Positions 17,935 through 26,566 are shown, counted from the stretch's first letter. The stretch is DNA of 64,000 bases from Roseiarcus sp963767245 (GCA_963767245.1 CAVYDG010000010.1:372001-436000), one strand, 5' to 3'. The notes: generated from the sequence alone by a model not told the origin. Numbers and translations are program-made.

Positions 17935-18042
17935 ATGGCGCTCGCGGACTACGTCGCGACGAAGCGCGAGGCGATCGACGAGGAAGAATCCAGGGCTGCG
18001 CGCATCCTCCATGGCCTGATCCGCAACGAACGCTTCGGATGA
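17935..18042 (+). pseudogene. Small C-terminal fragment upstream of PLD helicase remnant
   Basis: A short frame (36 codons) reading LADYVATKREAIDEEESRAA ends in NERFG and a stop that overlaps the next start as ATGA. The overlap and absence of a start signal suggest the 3' end of a larger gene that preceded the PLD helicase. In known PLD-helicase anti-phage loci, the preceding gene is often a DUF1156 methyltransferase, so this may be its tail. That identification is inference. Confidence 0.35.
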
Positions 18043-18338
18043 GCGCGGTGAGTGACGCGCCCGGGCGGGACAGCATCACCGAATTTTCTGACGGGGGCCG
18101 GCTGACTCGGTTCTCCTCGCGGCGCGAGCGCCTGTCCCATGTCTACCTCAAGGACCGGCTTAAGGGCGCCTCGGAATATCTCCGCATCGCCGGCTATTTT
18201 CGATGGTCGATTTTCGACCTGGTCAACGAGGAGATCAAGTCCATCGGCAAGGTGCGGGTCGTCTGCAACTCCGATCTGGATCCCCAGGACATCAACGCCG
18301 CCAAGCTCGAGCGCCTCGGTCTCGCTGATCAAGTCGGT
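18039..18338 (+). pseudogene. N-terminal fragment of PLD-domain anti-phage helicase
   Basis: From ATG 18039 the frame reads ITEFSDGGRLTRFSSRRERL then HVYLKDRLKGASEYLRIAGY and VRVVCNSDLDPQDINAAK. This closely resembles the conserved beginning of phospholipase-D-like helicases found in multi-gene anti-phage loci. The match stops at about residue 98, where the frame runs without interruption into relaxase-type sequence. The full protein would be several hundred residues longer, so this is a remnant created by a deletion or recombination joint near 18338. Confidence 0.6.
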
Positions 18339-19191
18339 CCGGCGCAAGGGACCTTGAAGACCGGCCTCGAGCCAACCCTGCGTGATCTCGCCATCCGAGG
18401 CGACATCATCAAGACGATGCGCCGGGCGATGAGCGGGGCAGGAAACGAGCCCGACGTCGCCCGCTTCGCGCTTCACGGCGACCAGCCCGCAGAGGCCGTC
18501 CTGGGACGTCTGGTCGAGCGCGGCCTGCACGACGAGCTGAAGGGCATGGCCTACCCGTCATCGACGGCGTCGACGGGCGCGCGCACCACCTTGTTTTCTC
18601 TGGCTTGGAAATAACGGGTGACGCCAAGCCGGGGGCGATTGTCGAGTCGCGAGCCTACGACGACGCCGGAGGCCGCGCTCGCCTGTCGCTCGCCACTCGA
18701 TCGGATCTCGCGATCGAAGCGCAGATCTCGCCGGCCGGCGCCACCTGGCTTGACCGCCAGCTTCTGGCCAAGGAGTCTGCACTCAGCAGCGGCGGCTTTG
18801 CGCCGAGCTCCGCCAGGCGATGGATCGTCGGATCGATCACCTGGTCGAGCAAAATCTGGCCCGGCGGCAAGGTCAACGGGTTATCCTCGCTCGCGATCTT
18901 CTCAACACGCTGCGCCGACGCGAGCTCGACGAAGCCGCCGCCCGACTGTCACCACAGACCGGGCTTGCCCATCGCAAATCCGCCGAAGGCGAGCATGTCT
19001 CGGGCGTCTATCGCCAGCGCGTTACGCTCGCTTCCGGCCGGTTCGCCATGATCGACGATGGGATGGGGTTTCACCTTGTGCCGTGGCGGCCGGCGTTGGA
19101 AAAGCGACTTGGCAACCAGGTCACCGGTGTGCTGGCTCCGGGCGGTAACGTAGATTGGAATTTCGGGCGCAAGCCGGGAATCGGAATCTGA
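18339..19191 (+). pseudogene. C-terminal fragment of VirD2-type relaxase (DUF3363), two frameshifts
   Basis: Three frames in order give a continuous match to the DUF3363 tail of plasmid and ICE relaxases: LRDLAIRGDIIKTMRRAM and ALHGDQPAEAVLGRLVERGL up to about 18555; DAKPGAIVESRAYDDAGGRA and GATWLDRQLLAKE up to about 18800; then RRIDHLVEQNLARRQGQRVI and GRFAMIDDGMGFHLVPWRP to the stop at 19191. Frame changes near 18555 and 18800, plus loss of the entire relaxase domain, mark a pseudogene. The VirD2-type relaxase nicks oriT in conjugation, so this shows a conjugative element once lay here. Confidence 0.7.
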
Positions 19192-19496
19192 TTGACCCCG
19201 GTGCGGGATCGGGGCCGGGTGCGGGCATTCCCTGATGATACCTGTAGGGAAGATGTCCGCCCGAAGCGGGCGTTGATCGATGCGCTGGAGGAACATCGCG
19301 AAGGCTGGATTGCGATCATCCGGAGCCGCCACTCGGGACGGCAGGAGTGCGCAAATACCGGTCATTCGTCGTCGGCGGGGCGAGCGGGTCAGGTCGCTTG
19401 GAGGGGAATTTGCGCCTACTGGCAAGAGTTCACCGAGACCGGCTCGTCAGCAAGATGAGTGTCCAGATCCTGCGGGTGATCCGCCGAGAACTGGCG
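19192..19496. other. Unassigned stretch after relaxase remnant
   Basis: About 300 bases follow the relaxase stop. Several short frames exist but none has a ribosome-binding site, length or family motif that I recognise. It probably represents further conjugative-element debris. It also contains the region downstream of the leftward outer-membrane protein gene, so that gene's terminator may lie here. Confidence 0.4.
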
Positions 19497-20363
19497 CTAA
19501 AACAAATAGCCCACTCTCAGTTGAGTCTTGAAAGTGTAAACGGGAAAATCCTTGATGATAGGAATGCCGAATTCCGCTGAAATCACGGTATGCTCGGTTG
19601 GCTTCCAGCCGATCATGAAGTTGAGCGGCACAAACAATCGGCCGGTTTGATTCCACACCGGCGTCCCATAGTTCAGTCGAATGTCTGGGCTCGGGTAGAG
19701 CGTGAAGAACAGGTTGTGCGGCAGATTGATGTTGAGGGTCGGCGCGATCCGCAACTGCCGCAGCATCCGGCCGTCGTCATTGCCTTCAAAATCGACTCCG
19801 TAGCGGACCTGCGGCGCAAAATAACTTCCTGGACTGATTTCAGGGAGCATCGCGCGAACGACCAAACCCGTGACCTGTTCCCACGCGTCAGACGCCACTC
19901 CATTGGTAGCGCTCGGCGCGATCAGCTGCCCGCCGAGCGCGACTGCCCATCGTTGATCCAGGTCGTGCACGATCCACGCCTGAGTGAGCACGTTGCCGAA
20001 GCCGGATATGGTCGCGCCGGTGGGGTTCTCCTGTGTTACTCCGTTTGTCCACACCACCGGAATTTCGGCCCGGAAGTTCAACTCCCATTGCGGCGCGAAC
20101 CTGAACGGCGCGTCGATGCGAGCGAACGGGGTGTTCGTTTCGACCTGTTTGGTCGTTCCCTCTTCGACGCCGGGGCCAGGAGCGTTTGTGTAGCGCTCAA
20201 GAAGCTCGATCTTGCCCAATGGCTGAGTTGGATCGTCGCCAGTTCCGTTAGCAACGTCCGGGCGGTCGGAGTCGGCAAGAACCGGCCCGGCCATGCTCAG
20301 CGCCCCGGCTATGGAAGCGCAACGGGCAAGGGTGAGAAGCGATTGTCTGTCTTGCGCGTACAA
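19497..20363 (-). CDS. Outer-membrane beta-barrel protein (porin/transporter-like)
   Basis: A protein of about 288 residues with a signal-like segment (LLTLARCASIAGALSMAGPV then LADS), alternating beta-strand sequence, and a C-terminal aromatic residue (VGYLF) typical of outer-membrane barrels. Internal motifs such as LNFRAEIPVVW and YFAPQVRYGVDF resemble proteins annotated as MetA-pathway or general outer-membrane transporters. It is the last gene of the leftward DyP-peroxidase cluster. The start is uncertain: TTG 20363 gives a sensible signal peptide, while an upstream ATG at 20498 overlaps the preceding gene and lacks a ribosome-binding site. Confidence 0.65.
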   Translation of the reverse strand: MYAQDRQSLLTLARCASIAGALSMAGPVLADSDRPDVANGTGDDPTQPLGKIELLERYTNAPGPGVEEGTTKQVETNTPFARIDAPFRFAPQWELNFRAEIPVVWTNGVTQENPTGATISGFGNVLTQAWIVHDLDQRWAVALGGQLIAPSATNGVASDAWEQVTGLVVRAMLPEISPGSYFAPQVRYGVDFEGNDDGRMLRQLRIAPTLNINLPHNLFFTLYPSPDIRLNYGTPVWNQTGRLFVPLNFMIGWKPTEHTVISAEFGIPIIKDFPVYTFKTQLRVGYLF

Positions 20364-20385
20364 AGTGTGAGCCAGCTTCAGCAGC

Positions 20386-21399
20386 TCATCGCATCGCCGC
20401 GAGATTGCTCCAGAAACTCTCGAGACTCTTCGTCCCGCCAAAGAGTGTGGTGAAATTGGTGGAATCGACCAGAACGATGTCTCCGGCTCTCTGCTCATGC
20501 GGCGGCATCCAGAGCACGCAGTTGAACTCTCTCGCGCCCGCTTCGGTGAAAGGGTGCGGACGTTCGAGGTCGATTGGCTGTCGCGCCAGCACCTGGACGG
20601 AGGTTGCGCCCCCGGTCAGTTCGTAATGCGGCAGATGCGGGTGGAAGTTGAGGGTCGGGACGTTGCGCAAAAGGCCAAGGCTGTCGAGGTCGTGGGAGGC
20701 CGAGAGCGGAGCAATTTCGCTTGTGCCTTTCACGACCGCGGGCCGAAGGCCGTATGTGTTGTGCACGGGAACGCCGAGCCCCTTCATCAACGAACGCGTG
20801 TACTGCCCAAACCGCTGCTGGCGGGGGACGAGCGGGTCCCCGTGGTGCAGATATTCCATCTGGCGCTGCTTCGTGTCGCCGGTGAAGCCGACGTCATGGT
20901 GGGGCGCCAGCAGGAGGCAGGCGCCGTCCCGCTTCAGCCATTCGCGGATCGCGGCGATCTCCTCCGGCGCCGCTTCCTGTTCGGAGGCGATATGGTCGAG
21001 CCCGAACACCATGAGCGTATCGGCGTCGGCAAGAATGCGTTCATCGATCGGCAGCTTGTAGCCGGCCTGGTCGATGCGCTGGAAGACAGCGACCGGATGG
21101 CCCGTCGTTTCGCCGGCGATCTTTTGGAAACTGAGGGTCGAGCGGTGAAACAGCTCAAGGGTTCCCGCAATGCCCTGAAGGAACTGCGCCGCGCTCCATT
21201 CCTGAGTCTCGTAGGCTGGCCAGGCGACCCGGCGAACATCGGTCATGGTCGAGAACCGATTGTCCATCTCCGCAAGGTCGCGCTGCGACTCCCACGGGTA
21301 GCTCCATGTCCAGTAGATGCTGATGCGGCGCTTGCCCGGCGTATACTTGCGCGGAACGTGATCCTGATTGTAGGTCCGGGCGGAAGCTGGCGCTGACAT
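20386..21399 (-). CDS. Conserved hypothetical protein of the DyP cluster
   Basis: A 337-residue soluble protein without a signal peptide. ATG 21399 has a strong AAGGAGAAGATCC site. I do not recognise the family with certainty. A Rossmann-like pattern is present (DADTLMVFGLDHI, then REWLKRDGACLLLAPHHDVG), resembling class-I glutamine-amidotransferase or DUF4350-type folds. The remaining His-rich stretch FHPHLPHYEL could bind metal or haem. It begins 30 bases after the DyP peroxidase stop and is surely co-transcribed with it, so a role as partner or maturation factor of the peroxidase is plausible but unproven. Confidence 0.75.
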   Translation of the reverse strand: MSAPASARTYNQDHVPRKYTPGKRRISIYWTWSYPWESQRDLAEMDNRFSTMTDVRRVAWPAYETQEWSAAQFLQGIAGTLELFHRSTLSFQKIAGETTGHPVAVFQRIDQAGYKLPIDERILADADTLMVFGLDHIASEQEAAPEEIAAIREWLKRDGACLLLAPHHDVGFTGDTKQRQMEYLHHGDPLVPRQQRFGQYTRSLMKGLGVPVHNTYGLRPAVVKGTSEIAPLSASHDLDSLGLLRNVPTLNFHPHLPHYELTGGATSVQVLARQPIDLERPHPFTEAGAREFNCVLWMPPHEQRAGDIVLVDSTNFTTLFGGTKSLESFWSNLAAMR

Positions 21400-21428
21400 G
21401 GATCTTCTCCTTCGTCCTGATTGGGTGT

Positions 21429-22760
21429 TCACGCCCGGCGCGGTTCTTTCAGCGACGCAAGATAGTCCAGCGCATTCAGACTGGGGAGAAAGAAGTAAGC
21501 GCCGCCCCTTACCGTGGTGAAGGCCGGCAGCCCGACGATTTTCTTGCGAATGGGGCGCTTGGGAATCTTGAACTCCAACGTTCCGTCCTGGGCGCCGATA
21601 ATTGGGTCGCGTTCGTTGCCGAGTTCGTGGAAATTGCGATCGTTCGTCCAGACGTTCTGCGCGAACTCGAATTGCCGAATAAGACTCGCACAGATTATGA
21701 ACGCCGCGATGCCGCGCTCCGCGCCGTCTTCAGCCTTGCCGTCCGGCAAATGCGGTCCATAGGTCGCGCCGCGGCGGATCATCCGGCGGCGGTTCATGTT
21801 CGCCGCGGTATCGCGCGGATTCATGCGGCGCGCATGGGAGCCAAGCGGGACGGCATATCCGTGCGGGTCCATCTCCTTGTAGTTGAAGTCGTTGTTTCGT
21901 TGCGGGTCGGCGCCAAGTTCGGGATCGTCCTTGTCGGGCGAAAGGACGAGCGGCGCGCCGCTGCGCCAGCGGCCCATGAGCTTGGCGGCGATCAGTTCCT
22001 GCTCTTCCGCGGTCTCGCCATGTTGGCGAAGGAAGTCGCGGAACCTTCCTACATGCTCCGCAAGCCTGCGGTAGGCCATGTAGCTGCCGTTGCGCGCGAG
22101 AATTTTGGGCTGCGGGCTCTCGGCTGTGACGCCGTATTCGTCGGGATAGCCAAGGATGAACTCGCCCGCCTTCAGAGGATCGCCGGAGCCCGGCGTAGGC
22201 TCCTCGCCCGCCCCCTCGATGACCGGCTGCGAGAGACGGTCGCGGTAGCCGAAATGATCGTGAGCGTGGTCAAAAGGCGGAATGGCTTTAAGGTCGAGCG
22301 CAGAGAGGACCTCGACGCCGGGGCAGTTGGCGATAAGCTTCGCGTGCTCCGCGACGCACCGGTCATGTTCCACATCGTCCCGCGCGAAGAGAATCACGAT
22401 TGCGTGCAGGTCGGGGCTCGCAAGGCCGCCGACCCAATGGTCGGGCGCGTTCAAGCCAGTGTCGCCAAGCACCTCCGCCCGCGCGGGCATGCCCTGCTTG
22501 AACTCCTCCGGAAAAGACGCGAGCGAAGTCTCGTCCAGTCCAAGCGCGCGAAGCCCATTCCAGGTGAAAGCCGCCGTCACCCAGCGCTTGTCCTGATCGG
22601 CGCCCGCGCGCATCGAGGCCGCCGAATGAATCGTCTCCTTGATTGCCGACACCCAGGCGCGGGCGCCGGCCCCGTTGCGAAACGACAGAAACTCGTACCT
22701 CGCTGCAAGTGCCGGCGCGCGTGTCAGCAGAATGTGCTGAATGTCGTCGAATTCGAGCAT
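21429..22760 (-). CDS. DyP-type haem peroxidase
   Basis: A 443-residue dye-decolourising peroxidase. The proximal haem region is visible in SHARRMNPRD, where His is the axial ligand, and the distal Asp motif is FGYRDRLSQP. In most DyPs this motif is GxxDG; here the second Gly is Arg. The C-terminal VRGGAYFFLPSLNALDYL is typical. There is no Tat signal, so the enzyme is probably cytoplasmic unless exported in complex. An AGGAAACG site precedes ATG 22760. DyPs oxidise phenolics, dyes or lignin fragments with H2O2. Clustering with an outer-membrane protein and a SnoaL-like protein is notable. Confidence 0.9.
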   Translation of the reverse strand: MLEFDDIQHILLTRAPALAARYEFLSFRNGAGARAWVSAIKETIHSAASMRAGADQDKRWVTAAFTWNGLRALGLDETSLASFPEEFKQGMPARAEVLGDTGLNAPDHWVGGLASPDLHAIVILFARDDVEHDRCVAEHAKLIANCPGVEVLSALDLKAIPPFDHAHDHFGYRDRLSQPVIEGAGEEPTPGSGDPLKAGEFILGYPDEYGVTAESPQPKILARNGSYMAYRRLAEHVGRFRDFLRQHGETAEEQELIAAKLMGRWRSGAPLVLSPDKDDPELGADPQRNNDFNYKEMDPHGYAVPLGSHARRMNPRDTAANMNRRRMIRRGATYGPHLPDGKAEDGAERGIAAFIICASLIRQFEFAQNVWTNDRNFHELGNERDPIIGAQDGTLEFKIPKRPIRKKIVGLPAFTTVRGGAYFFLPSLNALDYLASLKEPRRA

Positions 22761-22792
22761 CGCGACGTTTCCTGTTTAGCGATTTGATGGCG

Positions 22793-23194
22793 TCACGACG
22801 TTCGCCCCCACGCTTGTGCATCGATCTTCCACTCATCACCGTGCTTTGAAAACGTGTATGCAAGCGTACCGGTGCGCGCGACGGTTTTACCCTTGATGGT
22901 GACCGTCAGCGTCCCGGCTATGACGGCGTATGCATCCGATCCTTCCACGTTCCAGAACCCCATTTCGTAGGATAAGTGCTCGTAAGAGACCCCGAGGTCC
23001 TCACGCCACTTTGCCACGTCAGCAAGCCAGTTGGCGGGGGCGTTCGGACTCAGCCAGCGATATGGTGCGATGCCGTCAATGATGATGGCTGCGTCCCCGA
23101 AAACACGAAAAAAAAGTTCGTTATCCTGGGTGTTGAAAGCGTTGACGTGATTGTCGATTAGGGTCTGAATTTCCGTAGGGGGGTTGTCCGCCAC
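22793..23194 (-). CDS. SnoaL/DUF4440-like (NTF2-fold) protein
   Basis: About 133 residues with the NTF2-like pattern: TLIDNHVNAFNTQDNELFF at the N-terminus and a C-terminal GDEWKIDAQAWGR. Members include ketosteroid isomerase-like and nuclear-transport-like enzymes, and many bind small aromatic ligands. The GTG at 23194 is preferred because GGGAGG lies six bases upstream; an ATG six bases earlier abuts that site directly. The gene lies between the DyP gene and the first gene of the cluster, in the same direction with short gaps. Confidence 0.75.
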   Translation of the reverse strand: MADNPPTEIQTLIDNHVNAFNTQDNELFFRVFGDAAIIIDGIAPYRWLSPNAPANWLADVAKWREDLGVSYEHLSYEMGFWNVEGSDAYAVIAGTLTVTIKGKTVARTGTLAYTFSKHGDEWKIDAQAWGRTS

Positions 23195-23270
23195 GATCAT
23201 CCTCCCGTCGCGCGATAGTACAACGCTTGCCCTCTCATGGCGTTCGAGAGACAATCCTGTCCGGAGGAAT

Positions 23271-23843
23271 TCATTGCATCTGGTCGAGCATGGTCGAGAA
23301 CGCGGCCTTCAGCTTGAGCGCCTTCTTGACCTCGTCGGCGCTAACGAAAGGATACTCGCCGTATTCGAGGAAACTCGGGCATTGATGCTCGCGAACGAAT
23401 GTCACGAAGGATGCCGGGTTGGTCTTCCAGTCCTTGGGGAATCCTTCGAGATTCTCGAAGACTGTCGTAATGCCGGTGGCGGAGAACAATGTAACAGCGT
23501 CCTCGGTGTATTTGTCGAAGTCGGTGTCAAAAATGCCCTGGTACATGAAATAGGTTTCCCCTTTGATGGGAAACAACAACCAGCGCAGGTAATGCAATTT
23601 TAGCACCGCAAGAGCGTCCGGCTGCTCGGCGATCGTCTTTTCGATCGTGCTGGCATGTTCGTAGAACTTCTCTTCGCGGCCCGGAATGACTTTCGCGACA
23701 ATTGAGAAGCCGTAGCTGGCCGGGGTCTTGGGAAAGATGGGACCATAGCGCCCCTGTTCCACCTTGTCCTTGAAGAACCCGCCTTTGGGGATCGCCATTG
23801 CGGCTGGCTTCGACCAGTCCTGCGTCTTGGATTCGTTCGACAT
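23271..23843 (-). CDS. Conserved hypothetical protein, first gene of DyP cluster
   Basis: A 190-residue soluble protein. ATG 23843 follows AGGAAGGAC. The sequence has two short alpha+beta repeats with conserved segments FSIVAKVIPGREEKFYEHA and TTVFENLEGFPKDWKTNP. I do not recognise a named family; the pattern of strands and helices is compatible with a dimeric alpha-beta barrel, the superfamily to which DyP and chlorite dismutase belong. As the promoter-proximal gene it is likely functionally linked with the peroxidase. Confidence 0.7.
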   Translation of the reverse strand: MSNESKTQDWSKPAAMAIPKGGFFKDKVEQGRYGPIFPKTPASYGFSIVAKVIPGREEKFYEHASTIEKTIAEQPDALAVLKLHYLRWLLFPIKGETYFMYQGIFDTDFDKYTEDAVTLFSATGITTVFENLEGFPKDWKTNPASFVTFVREHQCPSFLEYGEYPFVSADEVKKALKLKAAFSTMLDQMQ

Positions 23844-24099
23844 TGCGTTTGTCCTTCCTCGGTATGTTTCCTCAGGGAGTGTATCTGTTGCTGTGGGCTG
23901 GCGCTGCCGGCCGACGCCGGAGTCAAGCGCGAGCGCCACCTTACCCGGCTACGTGAGGCAGCTCCAGATGCCTCCCCAGACTCTTCGACCGCAGTCGAAT
24001 AGGCAGCCCAACAAGCGAAAAGCCGCGCCGCCATGCGAAATGGCGCTGGCGCGGCTTCTCAATTTGCTGCGAGGGGTCGGGTCCTCCGGAGCCCGACGC

Positions 24100-24312
24100 T
24101 CAGCAGTTGTAAACGCCAGTGGCGCAGCGGCGCGTCGTCCTTCGAGCTGCCCCGGCGACGCTGACGGGCGTCAGTGGGCGCCCCACACGCGCCTCGGCAG
24201 TCGCCACGTAACCGCTTATCCCCGGGACCGAGAACCGCTCGCCAACGCCCATCGCCAGCAGTCCCAGCATCACAACGCTCAGGGAGAGCCCAAGCTTCCT
24301 CATCTTCGTCAT
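24100..24312 (-). CDS. Small secreted protein of DUF2092-associated type
   Basis: A 70-residue protein with an N-terminal export signal (LGLSLSVVMLGLLAMGVG) and a mature part reading GRPLTPVSVAGAARRTTRRC, ending CATGVYNC. Very similar short proteins are common in rhizobia next to DUF2092 genes. The two Cys residues could form a disulfide in the periplasm. The start overlaps the stop of the upstream OmpA-DUF2092 gene as ATGA, indicating translational coupling. Function unknown. Confidence 0.75.
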   Translation of the reverse strand: MTKMRKLGLSLSVVMLGLLAMGVGERFSVPGISGYVATAEARVGRPLTPVSVAGAARRTTRRCATGVYNC

Positions 24313-25499
24313 TTTGCATCTCCTAGCTTGAAGTTCTCCGGCAGGTCGCCGACATCCACCATGTCGACCGGCGCTGCCCCCGACGTATTCTTGAAAGCGA
24401 AGTCCTCGTCCGCGACATCAGAGCCGAATTTCCAGTCGCGGAATTGAATGGTGTATTCCGGTTCGTCATCCGCAACCTTGGACGAAATGGCAAATCGGCA
24501 CGGGTACGGGCGGGCGCCTTGAGCAATCCAGATCTGCCAGTCGACGTCGTTTTTGCGAAACGCGACGGTATCGCACTCGACGCCGTTGATCACGCCGCTG
24601 CCGAGATCCTTCGAATCATAGACGTCCTGCATCAGCTCGTCGTAGGAGTTGGTCATCAAGAGATCGGCTCCAGGCAAAGGCCTGTGGTATTTCTCCTGGA
24701 GGGTGTCGATCAGCTGATCGACGGTGCCCGGAGCGGCGATCTGGGTGAAGAGATTGGCGTTCTTTCCCAGAAACGTAAGCGTCTTCCCGTCATAGAGAAT
24801 CTCGTAGTCGGCAAACCCGCCCGACCGCGCGAAGCGAATCTTGTCCGGTCGGGACAGCGTTGCGGTTCCCGAGCTGGCAAGGCCCAATTTCTGAGCGGTT
24901 GGCGTGATGACTTCGAAGACGCTGTCGTAGCCGAAGGACAAGTTTTTCTGAGCCCCGAGGAAGTCTGACATTGCCTTCAGCATCCTCTTCGCCTCGGCAG
25001 AGTCGGTGGTCCTGTCGAGTTCAACCCTGCGGTTGAGCGCGCGCCCTTCGGGTGTGGCGTTGCTGGCAATGGGCTGATCCTCACCGACACCTGTCGCAGT
25101 GAGCCTTAGAAGGTCGACTCCGCGGTCCGCGAGGGCCGCCCTGACGGCGAGAGCGCGATCCACCGAAAGGTGAAGGTTATGCAGCGGATCGGCGGTCGAA
25201 TCCGTGTGTCCGACGATCCTCAGGCGCCAGTCAGGAAAGTTCTTGAGAGCGGTCGCGATGTCGTCGAGGAGCGATTTCGACTCGGGCTCGATCGTCGCCT
25301 TGTCGCTATCGAAGTGCAGGCCATAGAGGTCAAAGCGCTCTTTCTTCTGAAGCGCCTGCTCCATCGTCTCAAGGCTATATCCTTTCTCCTGTTCCTCCGC
25401 AGTCTGCGCCCGGACCGGCGCGTTCGCGACGATCAGCAAGGCAACGCTGCTGATGAGCCCGAGAGTTCGTAAGTTGGGTATTCCTCCGCATGTGATCAT
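24309..25499 (-). CDS. OmpA-domain / DUF2092 fusion protein
   Basis: A 396-residue exported protein with signal peptide (LGLISSVALLIVANAPVRAQ). Residues about 45-165 form an OmpA C-terminal-type peptidoglycan-binding domain: LYGLHFDSDKATIEPESK, then VGHTDSTADPLHN and GEDQPIASNATPEGRALNRR. The rest is DUF2092 (SDFLGAQKNLSFGYDSVFEV to the end), usually a stand-alone periplasmic protein of unknown function. ATG 25499 has a GAGGGCGG site; a longer in-frame start is unlikely. The fusion would tether DUF2092 to peptidoglycan. It is coupled by overlap to the small secreted gene downstream. Confidence 0.85.
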   Translation of the reverse strand: MITCGGIPNLRTLGLISSVALLIVANAPVRAQTAEEQEKGYSLETMEQALQKKERFDLYGLHFDSDKATIEPESKSLLDDIATALKNFPDWRLRIVGHTDSTADPLHNLHLSVDRALAVRAALADRGVDLLRLTATGVGEDQPIASNATPEGRALNRRVELDRTTDSAEAKRMLKAMSDFLGAQKNLSFGYDSVFEVITPTAQKLGLASSGTATLSRPDKIRFARSGGFADYEILYDGKTLTFLGKNANLFTQIAAPGTVDQLIDTLQEKYHRPLPGADLLMTNSYDELMQDVYDSKDLGSGVINGVECDTVAFRKNDVDWQIWIAQGARPYPCRFAISSKVADDEPEYTIQFRDWKFGSDVADEDFAFKNTSGAAPVDMVDVGDLPENFKLGDAK

Positions 25500-25666
25500 T
25501 GTTCCGCCCTCAGAAATGGCCGCCGTCGTCGCTCGATTGTCTCGCGCCGAGGCGGTATCCAGCGGCAAGACGCCGCTGGATGTGGTCGACTAAGGCTTTG
25601 TTGGCGCAAATCAGATCGGCAGCTGGTCTCGCGCTGAGAGCCAGCCGATACACCCGATGGGCGTTG

Positions 25667-26032
25667 CTAGTCGCCGGCTGGGGAGGCAATGAACGCCATC
25701 GCTCCCCTGCATTGGTCGCTGGTCTCGCCAAGATGCGGCCTCATACAGTCGGCAATGTTGCCGTATGTGGCCTGGGGGCAGAAGTGCTGGATGTCCCCTT
25801 TGCACTCGGAGAAGACCCATGCAGCCTTCGACAGCCTTGACGAGCAGCCTACGGAGAGTTCGCTCATGTGGGCCTGGAGGCACGCACGAATGTGTCCCTC
25901 GCCGGGCGCAATGCCGGCGCATACGGCCTTGAGATCGACGGTGCAATCCCGATCCTCCGCTCGAACCGACGCTGTCGATGCCGTGAGAACCATCGCCGCG
26001 CCAAGCGCGACCGTGTAAAACGCACTCTTCAT
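25667..26032 (-). CDS. Cysteine-rich-repeat periplasmic protein
   Basis: A 121-residue protein with a signal peptide (VALGAAMVLTASTASVRAED) and two to three repeats of the GLG1/FGFR-type cysteine-rich motif: DCTVDLKAVCAGIAPGEGHI, then RACLQAHMSELSVGC and SECKGDIQHFCP, GNIADCMRPHLGETSDQC. These bacterial secreted proteins with paired Cys are common in Hyphomicrobiales; function is unknown, possibly metal or redox related. It is in the leftward row of envelope genes. Confidence 0.85.
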   Translation of the reverse strand: MKSAFYTVALGAAMVLTASTASVRAEDRDCTVDLKAVCAGIAPGEGHIRACLQAHMSELSVGCSSRLSKAAWVFSECKGDIQHFCPQATYGNIADCMRPHLGETSDQCRGAMAFIASPAGD

Positions 26033-26068
26033 GTCGCTTCTCCCTTCAGTTTGATGACTAGCACCGGC

Positions 26069-26509
26069 CTATCTTAGAATGTCCCAGTTATTCTCGTATT
26101 TCTCGATCGACTTGGCGTCGATAAATCCAATAGGGTTGGAAGTCGGCGGTCGGCGAAACCGGACCGCCAGATCACGGTTCCTGGCGACAAAGAAACGAGC
26201 GGACTTTGCGCCTCGTTCGAGTCCCAAAAGGACGTACACCGTCACTTGGTCCGCGAGGCTCCCATCAAATCTCGCGCGGCGTACGTACCATGGCGTCAAG
26301 TGCACGGTTTTCACTCGAACGGACTTCGGTGCTGAGTCGCCCGCCCGAACGAGCAGGACATGCTCCTTGCGATCCGAAAGCTGCGCCTCGAATCCGCGTC
26401 TCGACAATTCGTCCATTGCCAGACGTTCGCCCGCTGTCGTGCGGGCCTTTGGCTTCCTCCCATTTCTTTCGTCTGCGGTCTCGCTCATCGCTTGACCCGC
26501 TGGACTCAT
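26069..26509 (-). CDS. PD-(D/E)XK-like hypothetical protein
   Basis: A protein of 139-146 residues (start at 26509, or at 26488 with equal merit). The pattern AGERLAMDELSRRGFEAQLS, KEHVLLVRAG, SVRVKTVHLTPWY, then VYVLLGLERG and ARFFVAR resembles small PD-(D/E)XK nuclease-fold proteins in which E...D...(E/Q)VK forms the catalytic site. Here the third motif is RVKT. It is a stand-alone gene among envelope genes and may be a nuclease relative or a degenerate one. Confidence 0.6.
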   Translation of the reverse strand: MSPAGQAMSETADERNGRKPKARTTAGERLAMDELSRRGFEAQLSDRKEHVLLVRAGDSAPKSVRVKTVHLTPWYVRRARFDGSLADQVTVYVLLGLERGAKSARFFVARNRDLAVRFRRPPTSNPIGFIDAKSIEKYENNWDILR

Positions 26510-26566
26510 GGCGCCACCCGACGATCAACAAACCGCGCTGACCGGTGGCCGAGAGCAGACAGCCCC

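Noticed and set aside
21627..22787. 386-residue plus-strand open frame
   Set aside because: It lies antisense to the DyP peroxidase, has no domain and no ribosome-binding site; long antisense frames are common at this GC content.
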